Origin: an uncultured Bacteroidales bacterium
Lineage (GTDB): Bacteria; Bacteroidota; Bacteroidia; Bacteroidales; P3
Length of the DNA: 64,000 bases
Assembly (NCBI GenBank): GCA_900316965.1
Contig: ONEY01000006.1
Coordinates: forward strand, 1-64,000
Direction: 5' to 3'
Positions 8,595 through 15,314 of the stretch are shown piece after piece. Every line of letters begins with the position of its first letter. Within the stretch, counting starts at the first letter, position 1. The position numbers were made by a program, and so were the translations under genes. The notes beneath the pieces were generated by a model, which worked only from the letters and a program-made list of their open reading frames with translations, searched no databases and was not told where the DNA came from.

Positions 8595-10058
8595 TTATTT
8601 TTTTGGTTGGGGGTCTGACGTAACATCAATACCAAGTTTCTTGAATATTTTCAAATCCACTTCGCCTAGCATGGTCGTAGTGTGCACCTGGCAACCTTTC
8701 AGAAGTGGAAGTGTGTCCAAAGCACGGCGGCAGTTGTCGTCGGAAAGGCTCAACATGGAGAGAGCCAAAAGTACCTCATCGGTATGCAGACGCGGATTTT
8801 TGCCATGAAGAAGACTTGTCTTGGTGTATTGTATAGGTTCAATATATTTCTGAGAAATGAGTTTTATATCGTGATCGATAGAAGCGAGATGCTTGATAGC
8901 ATTGAGCAACATGGCTGCGCAAGCTCCAAGCAGAGGACTGGAATGGCCCGTGATGATGGTTCCATCCTCCATCTCTATCGCCGCAGATGGGGCACCCTCA
9001 AGAGCGGCACGCTCGCGAGCGGCAACAGTAGTGCGACGGAAGTCGGTAGTGATCTTCATCTGCTTCATGAGCAAAGCGTTTTTATCTACCTCCGACTCTG
9101 GGATACGTCCTTGTGCATATTTACACAATGCGGCATAGTAGCGGCGGATAATCTCATTTTTGGAAGCTGTGCAGCACACATCATCGTCGCAAATGCAGAA
9201 TCCAGCCATATTGACACCCATATCGGTAGGTGACTTATAAGGATTTTCACCATATATGCCTTCAAAAATAGCGTTGAGTACGGGGAAAATCTCTATGTCG
9301 CGATTATAGTTGACTGCCGTTTCATTGTAAGCCTCAAGGTGGAACGGGTCAATCATATTTACATCATTGAGGTCGGCAGTGGCGGCCTCATAAGCCACAT
9401 TGACGGGATGTTTTAATGGTATACTCCATATTGGAAATGTCTCAAATTTGGCATATCCAGCCTTCACTCCACGCTTGTTCTCTTGATAAAGCTGGCTAAG
9501 ACAAACAGCCATTTTACCACTTCCTGGACCCGGAGCGGTGACTATAACCAAAGGCCGTGTGGTTTTGATATACTCGTTACGGCCAAAACCATCCTCCGAA
9601 CATATCAACTCCACATTTGTAGGATAGCCATCTATAAGGTAATGATAATAAACACTTATTCCCAACCGTTCTAGACGCTCACGAAAAGCCTGGGCGCTAG
9701 GTTGACCATGATACTGAGTGATACATACCGAGCTCACCAACAAGCCCCGGTTCTGAAATTCGTCACGCAAACGAAGCACATCGTCGTCGTAGGTTATACC
9801 CAAATCGGCGCGCACCTTGTTCTTCTCTATATCACGAGCGCTGATGGCGATAACAATCTCGGCGTCGTCGCGAAGCTGCATAAGCATCTTCAGCTTGCTG
9901 TCGGGTTCAAAACCTGGTAGGACACGACTAGCATGATAATCGTCGAAAAGCTTGCCGCCGAATTCAAGATAAAGTTTGTTGCCGAACTTGGAGATACGCT
10001 CCTTGATGTGCTCGGACTGAATTTTTAGATACTTTTCGTTATCAAATCCGTGTTTCAT
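8595..10058 (-). CDS. DUF1846 family protein (UPF0371)
   Basis: 487 residues, typical of the DUF1846 family; its biochemical role is not established. It has a P-loop-like stretch (TAPGPGSGKMAVC) and two Cys-rich spots (CICDDDVCC). The family is widely conserved in anaerobes and Firmicutes. Here it heads an operon with mtnN and luxS, which suggests a link to S-adenosylmethionine or nucleotide recycling; that is inference from context. An in-frame upstream codon at 10079 exists, but the ATG at 10058 (MKHGFDNEKYLKIQ) matches the family N-terminus. A -7 box at 10145-10138 and a leader hairpin at 10074-10105 precede it. Confidence 0.9.
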   Translation of the reverse strand: MKHGFDNEKYLKIQSEHIKERISKFGNKLYLEFGGKLFDDYHASRVLPGFEPDSKLKMLMQLRDDAEIVIAISARDIEKNKVRADLGITYDDDVLRLRDEFQNRGLLVSSVCITQYHGQPSAQAFRERLERLGISVYYHYLIDGYPTNVELICSEDGFGRNEYIKTTRPLVIVTAPGPGSGKMAVCLSQLYQENKRGVKAGYAKFETFPIWSIPLKHPVNVAYEAATADLNDVNMIDPFHLEAYNETAVNYNRDIEIFPVLNAIFEGIYGENPYKSPTDMGVNMAGFCICDDDVCCTASKNEIIRRYYAALCKYAQGRIPESEVDKNALLMKQMKITTDFRRTTVAARERAALEGAPSAAIEMEDGTIITGHSSPLLGACAAMLLNAIKHLASIDHDIKLISQKYIEPIQYTKTSLLHGKNPRLHTDEVLLALSMLSLSDDNCRRALDTLPLLKGCQVHTTTMLGEVDLKIFKKLGIDVTSDPQPKK

Positions 10059-10073
10059 AAAAAAAATAATAAC

Positions 10074-10105
10074 CCTCAAACGTTACCCTCATTGGGACGT
10101 TGAGG
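10074..10105 (-). promoter_or_regulatory. 5' leader hairpin of the DUF1846-mtnN-luxS operon
   Basis: The minus-strand leader folds as CCTCAA/TTGAGG, then CGT/ACG, then CCC/GGG around the loop AATGA, with small bulges. It lies 15 nt before the start codon, inside a leader of about 70 nt. The 5' arm is preceded by and overlaps CACCTCCT, which equals the anti-Shine-Dalgarno end of 16S rRNA. There is no T run, so a terminator is unlikely. Translational control or a small-molecule sensor is possible; I do not recognise a known SAM or SAH riboswitch. Confidence 0.45.
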
Positions 10106-10137
10106 AGGTGATATATTAAAAAATGAACTACGGGATG

Positions 10138-10145
10138 CAAAAATA
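10138..10145 (-). promoter_or_regulatory. -7 promoter box for the DUF1846-mtnN-luxS operon
   Basis: TATTTTTG followed by C on the minus strand matches TAnnTTTG. It predicts a start of transcription near 10131 and a 70-nt leader. A -33 TTTG at the right distance is not seen. Confidence 0.55.
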
Positions 10146-10436
10146 CAATTATTTTTTAAAAGAGCCGCTTTCTCCTTGAACAAAAAATAAGTCACTAACA
10201 ACAAACCTTTATAAAACAAAAATTTGCATTATTTACATATACTAAAAAAACGACGACAACAACAATACAGAAAAGCAGTAGACAAGAAAAAAACACAATT
10301 ATTAAAACAAAAAAATAGAATTTTCGTTAAATAATAAATCGTGGGAACAGAAGATATAGATATGAGAATTAAGCGCACAAACCACGAAAAACAATATTTG
10401 TTATATTTAGCCTTAAAGGGAACTGCCCACAACAGT

Positions 10437-11969
10437 ATGAAGAAAATATTTTGGATTACACTAATAACCTTGTTCACCCTTGCCGCCGCAAGCCTCATGG
10501 TGGTACAGTATGTGCAGATGAAGCGCACCATAACCGTGAGCGACAACCTCTTCAACATCAGCGTCAACAACGCCATGGACGACATGATTGAACAATTGAA
10601 CAGGTTGAAAGTGGAAGACTACATCGACCAAAACGACCGCTACAGGCTACTGAAATTCAAGCGAGTTGAAGAACTAAACAACCGCATGCAAAATGTCGTC
10701 AAAGAAAACTATACCACTTTTTACGACACCACAAAAGTTGAAGTGGGAATCACAATGATTGACAGCGTCAAACTGTTACCCCATGTCAAAGTCACCTCTG
10801 CCGACTCCAACGCCATTGCCCAGTACAACACCCTTCTGGCCACTCGCGACAAAATAATGAACAGCAACGACTTCTTCAATAGATTCGTATCCGACATCTC
10901 CGAATATGTCGTCGACAACATAATGACCTCAAGCAATTTCAACTTCTACCTCCTCGACTCTTTAATCACAGACAAACTCATGGTCAATGGTGTCGACATA
11001 GCGCCTTACATAGGCATTTACGATTATACCGATGACAAGTTCATTTATAGCAACGATGAGGGAAAAGAGAACAAACTGCGAGAATCTCCTTTCAAATACC
11101 GATTCCACCCCGACGGTATGATGTCGCCAAACGAATATTTCATCGTGTTGCAATTCCCTCTGTCTTCGCTCATGCTCAAAGAGAACTCAACACGCTATTT
11201 CTTACTGAGTTTCTTCCTCATATCTCTGATTCTTATTCTGTTCTACCTCTCCATACGCGCCATTTTCCGCAAAGAAAAACTTGACGAGATGAAAAACGAT
11301 TTCATCAACAACATGACACACGAGATTAAAACGCCCATCGCCACCATTGGCTTGGCGTGCGAAATGCTCCAAGACCCCACAATCGGCAACGATCCCGCCA
11401 CAAACAGCACCTATATCGGTATTATCGGCGACGAAAATCGCCGTATGCGCATGCTTGTGGAGACAATACTACAAAGCTCCAAGATGTCCAGCAAAAATTT
11501 CCAGCTGAATCTCAAAGAAATAGACTTCAACTCAATAATAGAGAGCGTTATCGCCAACTTCCGACCTCAAATAGAAAGTCGCGGCGGCGTAATCAAAAGC
11601 GATTACAAATGCAACCTACCCGTCATTATAGGAGATGAACTACATCTAACCAATATGGTTTACAACCTCATCGACAACGCCATCAAATACTCACCTGAAA
11701 GACTAGAGATCGAGGTGTTAACCGACAAAACCGACTCCAATATCATATTCTCTGTCAGCGACCACGGCCTTGGTATTAACAAAGAAGACCAAAAGCATAT
11801 CTTTGAGCGTTTCTATCGTGTTTCCACAGGCAACGTACACGATGTCAAAGGCTTCGGCATTGGACTAAGCTACGTTCACCAAGTTGTCATGCTACACAAA
11901 GGCACCATCACAGTCGACAGCACACCTGGAGAAGGAACCACTTTCACTATCACCCTGCCTATTGAGTGA
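10437..11969 (+). CDS. Membrane sensor histidine kinase without adjacent response regulator
   Basis: 510 residues from the ATG at 10437. A first membrane helix at about 4-26 and a second at 254-274 frame a periplasmic sensor region of about 225 residues that matches nothing I know. There is no HAMP domain; the kinase core follows TM2 directly. HisKA has the phospho-acceptor H295 in NMTHEIKTP. The ATPase has the N box (NLIDNAIKYSP, about 410), G1 (DHGLGI, 442), F box (IFERFYR) and G2 (GFGIGL, 472). All catalytic residues look intact. Bacteroidetes kinases of this build usually sit beside an OmpR-type regulator; none is present on either side. Its 3' end overlaps the convergent metallo-hydrolase gene by 11 bp. 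Confidence 0.93.
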   Translation: MKKIFWITLITLFTLAAASLMVVQYVQMKRTITVSDNLFNISVNNAMDDMIEQLNRLKVEDYIDQNDRYRLLKFKRVEELNNRMQNVVKENYTTFYDTTKVEVGITMIDSVKLLPHVKVTSADSNAIAQYNTLLATRDKIMNSNDFFNRFVSDISEYVVDNIMTSSNFNFYLLDSLITDKLMVNGVDIAPYIGIYDYTDDKFIYSNDEGKENKLRESPFKYRFHPDGMMSPNEYFIVLQFPLSSLMLKENSTRYFLLSFFLISLILILFYLSIRAIFRKEKLDEMKNDFINNMTHEIKTPIATIGLACEMLQDPTIGNDPATNSTYIGIIGDENRRMRMLVETILQSSKMSSKNFQLNLKEIDFNSIIESVIANFRPQIESRGGVIKSDYKCNLPVIIGDELHLTNMVYNLIDNAIKYSPERLEIEVLTDKTDSNIIFSVSDHGLGINKEDQKHIFERFYRVSTGNVHDVKGFGIGLSYVHQVVMLHKGTITVDSTPGEGTTFTITLPIE

Positions 11970-12819
11970 GCATCTTTTGATCGTAGCAATGTGCTCCGCA
12001 CAAATACCGGCCTTCCATAGTCGACAACACTTTCTTCCTTGTCTCGACAGCTTGTGCCGGTTTGTTGTCGTAACGTGCGCAAAACTCAGGGTAAGCATAC
12101 TGAATATCCTGCGCATGAACAAGATCCCCTATAAAAAGACAAAGTCCCGATTCATACATAGTGTGTCCTGGTGTATGTCCCGGCGCCAAATGTGCCACAA
12201 CCCAACCGTCAACAATAGTGTCGCCATCATTGCATAGCTTTATTCGATTGGAATACACACTCAACACCTGTTTCCATTGACCGTTACGCGACGCCATAGG
12301 CCCGTCATTGCTCCATGCATTAAACTCATCGACAGAAAGATAAATATCCGCATTAGGAAAAACAGGCTTACCTTCTTTCAACAGTCCTCCTATATGATCG
12401 CCATGCAAATGAGTGAGGCACACAGCGTCGATCTCTTCCGTATTGACTCCCAGCTTATGTAACTGCTGAAGCATCATCCCTCCAGCATCCTCGCCCAAGC
12501 CAGCGTCAATAAGGATATTATGTTTGCCTCCACCATAGTTTCCTGTCGTCTTGATAAAGAAAACATTAATAGCCGAACGGGACTCCCCCTCTGGCATCAA
12601 CTGGGATAACAAACTGTCATCATACGATCCCTTGAACAAGTCAATAGACATACTGCTGATTCGGTCAGTTATAGTGTATACAACCATGTCGTCCATTTCG
12701 TTTATCACCGAACATGGAGGCAACTCAACATCGGTCTTCTCCTTCATGCTGTCATTTCTTTGTTTACAAGCTACAAACAGCAATAAAACAGCAAACAAAG
12801 ATAAGAAAAAATGTTTCAT
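11959..12819 (-). CDS. MBL-fold metallo-hydrolase lipoprotein
   Basis: 286 residues. A lipoprotein signal ends LLLFVAC with C18 as the lipidated cysteine. The metallo-beta-lactamase fold follows with the zinc motif THLHGDH (136-142), H215 in APGHTPGHT, D232 and a late histidine near 276. The family includes lactonases, glyoxalase-like hydrolases and other hydrolases, so the substrate is open; it acts in the periplasm or on the membrane surface. The longer frame from 12903 gives no signal peptide, so the ATG at 12819 is chosen. It is the last gene of the group with atoE and the lipoprotein at 14345, and it converges on the sensor kinase. Confidence 0.9.
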   Translation of the reverse strand: MKHFFLSLFAVLLLFVACKQRNDSMKEKTDVELPPCSVINEMDDMVVYTITDRISSMSIDLFKGSYDDSLLSQLMPEGESRSAINVFFIKTTGNYGGGKHNILIDAGLGEDAGGMMLQQLHKLGVNTEEIDAVCLTHLHGDHIGGLLKEGKPVFPNADIYLSVDEFNAWSNDGPMASRNGQWKQVLSVYSNRIKLCNDGDTIVDGWVVAHLAPGHTPGHTMYESGLCLFIGDLVHAQDIQYAYPEFCARYDNKPAQAVETRKKVLSTMEGRYLCGAHCYDQKMLTQ

Positions 12820-12894
12820 AGTTTTTATGGATATAAGTTTGGGATTCCAGATGACAATATAATAATTTCGTAATGGCCATATCCAGGCCTCTAT

Positions 12895-12927
12895 CGGACC
12901 CATAGCGAACTCATAGCGGACTCATAG
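12895..12927. repeat. Three tandem copies of an 11-bp repeat
   Basis: CGGACCCATAG, CGAACTCATAG and CGGACTCATAG lie end to end between atoE and the metallo-hydrolase gene. They are followed at once by the perfect 12-bp palindrome ACCTTCGAAGGT (12931-12942). A 14-bp match to the third unit (TAGCGGACTCATAG) occurs in inverted orientation at 45186-45199. Confidence 0.7.
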
Positions 12928-12930
12928 AGA

Positions 12931-12942
12931 ACCTTCGAAGGT
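12931..12942. other. 12-bp perfect palindrome ACCTTCGAAGGT
   Basis: On the minus strand it forms a small hairpin (GGACCT TCGA AGGTTC) 11 nt past the atoE stop codon, with no T run. It could be a weak terminator, an mRNA 3' end or a protein-binding site. Confidence 0.45.
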
Positions 12943-12953
12943 CCTTGTTTTGT

Positions 12954-14312
12954 TCATAAAGCCCAAATAAGAAGACCGCCCGATATTATGATACCGCTGA
13001 CAAAGAGATCTATAAGACAGAAACCCATAATATCCTTGGCGTTAAGTCCTGCAATGGCCAGCGCGGGCAACGCCCAAAAAGGCTGTATCATATTGGTCCA
13101 TGCGTCTCCCCACGCAATAGCCATGCCCGTAAGCCCCGGCGCCACACCCAACTCGGCTCCCGCCGTGAACATTATAGGTGCCTGTATGGCCCAATGGCCT
13201 CCTCCCGAGGGAACAAACATATTGAGCAAAGCTGCACATAAGAACGTGAGCAACGGATATGTTGTAGGCGAGGAGATACTAATACAGGCATTACTGATAA
13301 CCGTGCCAAAACAAATGCCACTCTCCCCCACTCCTGTTATTATGCCCATGATACCAGCATAGAAAGGAAACTGCAGAATGATGCCGGCAGCCCCCGACGC
13401 CGCTTTGCCAAAGGCTCGGACATAAGCCACAGGTGTGCCGTGAAACAACAATCCCAAAAACAGGAAAATCATTATCACCATCCCCAAGTCAAAAGCACCC
13501 TTTTTAAAACAAAGATTTATCACCACAAAAGAGAGACCCAACAACGATATCAGCCAAGTAAGCAGACGGCTGTTTTCCACACGCTGCGCTGGAGTGGGCG
13601 ACGACGAAGGTTTAGCCATGGTGACATCCGCTTCCTCCAAAAGCGAGGGATCCACCACTACAATATTACTCCCTTTGGGATGCATCATAGCGTTCACTAC
13701 AGTAATAGCCACAATAACAAGCAACACCATAACCAAGTTGTATGGATGGAAGATAGTGTCCGATATAGGCAACGGATCGACAATGGCACCGCTTGTTGCC
13801 GCCGCAAGGTCAGGACCCGGAGTGGCAAGTTTGAGAGGCACAGAACCCGAAAGCCCCGCATGCCACACCACAAAGCCGCTATAAGCCGACGCTATGAGAA
13901 GCCTATAGTCAACCCCCTGCAAACGACGTGCTATGTCTTTGGCAAAAATAACTCCAACAATAAGCCCAAACCCCCAGTTAAGCCAACATGCCAACGCCGA
14001 CACAGAGGTGACAAGAGCTATAGCCGAAACAGGAGTCTTTGGCAACGACGATAGCCATGCTATGCCTCGCTTCAAAGCTGGCGCCGACGCCAACGCCGAG
14101 CCGGTAACCAGCACAAGAGCCATCTGCATAGCAAAAGCAAGCAACCCCCAAACACCTCCTCCCCAATTGGAGATGACCTCAACTGGGGTTTGACGACATA
14201 TAGGCATAGCCAACAAAGCTGCTATAAATGTCAATATTACAGCAAAAAGAAATGGTTCGGGCATCCATCGCTGAACCAATTTCACCGAACCGTTGATGAT
14301 TTTCTGGAACAC
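12954..14312 (-). CDS. atoE: Short-chain fatty acid transporter, AtoE family
   Basis: 452 residues, about 12 membrane helices, similar along its whole length to the E. coli short-chain fatty acid permease AtoE. Recognisable blocks: WGLLAFAMQMALVLVTGSALAS, WGFGLIVGVIFA, QFPFYAGI, PSGGGHWAIQAP and PFWALPALAIAGL near the C-terminus. It should carry acetoacetate, butyrate or similar acids across the inner membrane. The start codon is GTG at 14312; a stop lies just upstream, so no ATG alternative exists. No acetoacetate-CoA transferase genes (atoD, atoA) are adjacent. It lies 32 nt after the lipoprotein gene at 14345. Confidence 0.93.
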   Translation of the reverse strand: MFQKIINGSVKLVQRWMPEPFLFAVILTFIAALLAMPICRQTPVEVISNWGGGVWGLLAFAMQMALVLVTGSALASAPALKRGIAWLSSLPKTPVSAIALVTSVSALACWLNWGFGLIVGVIFAKDIARRLQGVDYRLLIASAYSGFVVWHAGLSGSVPLKLATPGPDLAAATSGAIVDPLPISDTIFHPYNLVMVLLVIVAITVVNAMMHPKGSNIVVVDPSLLEEADVTMAKPSSSPTPAQRVENSRLLTWLISLLGLSFVVINLCFKKGAFDLGMVIMIFLFLGLLFHGTPVAYVRAFGKAASGAAGIILQFPFYAGIMGIITGVGESGICFGTVISNACISISSPTTYPLLTFLCAALLNMFVPSGGGHWAIQAPIMFTAGAELGVAPGLTGMAIAWGDAWTNMIQPFWALPALAIAGLNAKDIMGFCLIDLFVSGIIISGGLLIWAL

Positions 14313-14344
14313 AGCAGATTAATTATTTAATATAGTTAGAACAA

Positions 14345-14974
14345 TTATTTTTCAGCCACATCGAGAACTTTGGCAATAGCAGGCAGCAGCTCTTTCTCGA
14401 ACACATCGCGACGAACAATACGGTAATGTTGGCGATAAGTGCTATTGAAGAGTTTGCTGTGATGAGTGGCATAACGGCCCGAATCAAGCAGTTGCTCTAT
14501 CATCAAGCTATCCTCCCTATAATTCAATGGATGAGGAGTAACATCCTGAAGCTGCGATAGTATGGCGTGCCACTCAATTTTCCAATGGGCAATATCGGCC
14601 GAATCTATCGCCTTTGCCGACGAACTATGCAGCATGGCAGAAACAAGAGTCTCTTTAGAAAAGTATCCCTGGCGCACAAAGTTCAAGTCGACACGAACAT
14701 AGTTGCTGTCAAGCAAATAATAGTAAAACACAGGATTTTGCCAGTCAGCGGAGTCGGCACATTCCAGTTCTCGCTCTATATAACTCATCGCAGCGACCGA
14801 GTCACTCATCAGATGTTCAAGTCCGAACTTGTCTTGAAAACAAAACTTGTACACATCGCACAACTGCGACTGCGGATAGGCGTTCATGTAATCCTGCAAC
14901 GGGCTTCGTTCATGGCGCCCACAGCACACCATAAGAGGCATTAAAACAATGATAATTAATTTTCTCGACAACAT
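14345..14974 (-). CDS. Uncharacterised lipoprotein
   Basis: 209 residues. The N-terminus is a lipoprotein signal, MLSRKLIIIVLMPLMVCCG, with C17 or C18 as the lipid anchor. The rest is soluble and mostly helical with many Asp, Ser and Tyr (FCFQDKFGLEHLMSDSVAAM, ADSADWQNPVFYYYLLDSNY). I do not recognise a family. It heads a three-gene group with atoE and the metallo-hydrolase lipoprotein, so a role in acid uptake or envelope metabolism is possible but unproven. It has its own -7 box at 15004-14997, about 23 nt from the ATG. Confidence 0.75.
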   Translation of the reverse strand: MLSRKLIIIVLMPLMVCCGRHERSPLQDYMNAYPQSQLCDVYKFCFQDKFGLEHLMSDSVAAMSYIERELECADSADWQNPVFYYYLLDSNYVRVDLNFVRQGYFSKETLVSAMLHSSSAKAIDSADIAHWKIEWHAILSQLQDVTPHPLNYREDSLMIEQLLDSGRYATHHSKLFNSTYRQHYRIVRRDVFEKELLPAIAKVLDVAEK

Positions 14975-14996
14975 AGACTTTGATAAAACAAACGTG

Positions 14997-15027
14997 CAAA
15001 TTTACATAAAATCCTAGATTCAGCAAG
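14997..15027 (-). promoter_or_regulatory. Promoter of the lipoprotein-atoE-hydrolase group
   Basis: On the minus strand a CTTG (near the -33 consensus TTTG) at 15027-15024, a 19-nt spacer, then TAAATTTG at 15004-14997. The start codon follows 22 nt later. Confidence 0.6.
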
Positions 15028-15234
15028 GTCTCACATTATTTTTGAATCATAGTAACGAATAAAAACACTCAAACTGAACAACATACCATCATCAACCAAT
15101 CCCTTGAGAAGGCGAAAACTCTTCTGAATCGTTCAAAGTTGAACTAAAAGAAAACGACAAACTATAAACCACGCTCTCAACGCCCTATTGTCTTTTTAAA
15201 ACTTTGTATACATATTATATTAATCAAAAAATAG

Positions 15235-15242
15235 TATTTTTG
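15235..15242 (+). promoter_or_regulatory. -7 promoter box for the TonB-dependent receptor gene
   Basis: TATTTTTG followed by C fits TAnnTTTG, giving a leader of about 65 nt. A TTTG at 15203-15206 is 28 nt away, too far for a normal -33 box. Confidence 0.55.
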
Positions 15243-15314
15243 CAATTCCAAAAGCTCGATAAAAAAAATACTATACATTTATAAAACAGTTTTTTTATAC
15301 GAAAGACATTAATA

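Larger units (their letters stand above)
10059..10436. other. Divergent control region between DUF1846 operon and sensor kinase
   Basis: 378 bases. On the minus side it holds a -7 box (10145-10138) and a leader hairpin (10074-10105) of the methyl-cycle operon. The plus side, from about 10150, is AT-rich. It includes an alternative in-frame GTG at 10341 for the kinase that would only add a non-conserved N-terminus. No clear plus-strand promoter was found. Confidence 0.5.
14975..15314. other. Divergent promoter region
   Basis: 340 bases between the lipoprotein gene (minus) and the TonB-dependent receptor (plus). It holds one -7 box for each side (15004-14997 and 15235-15242). No other feature was seen in the middle part. 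Confidence 0.5.

Noticed and set aside
10059..10145. Known SAM or SAH riboswitch before the methyl-cycle operon
   Set aside because: The leader is only about 70 nt and I could not match the conserved cores of those classes; it is kept only as an unnamed hairpin.
12895..12927. CRISPR-like array
   Set aside because: The units are 11 bp with no spacers and there are no cas genes, so it is a simple tandem repeat.
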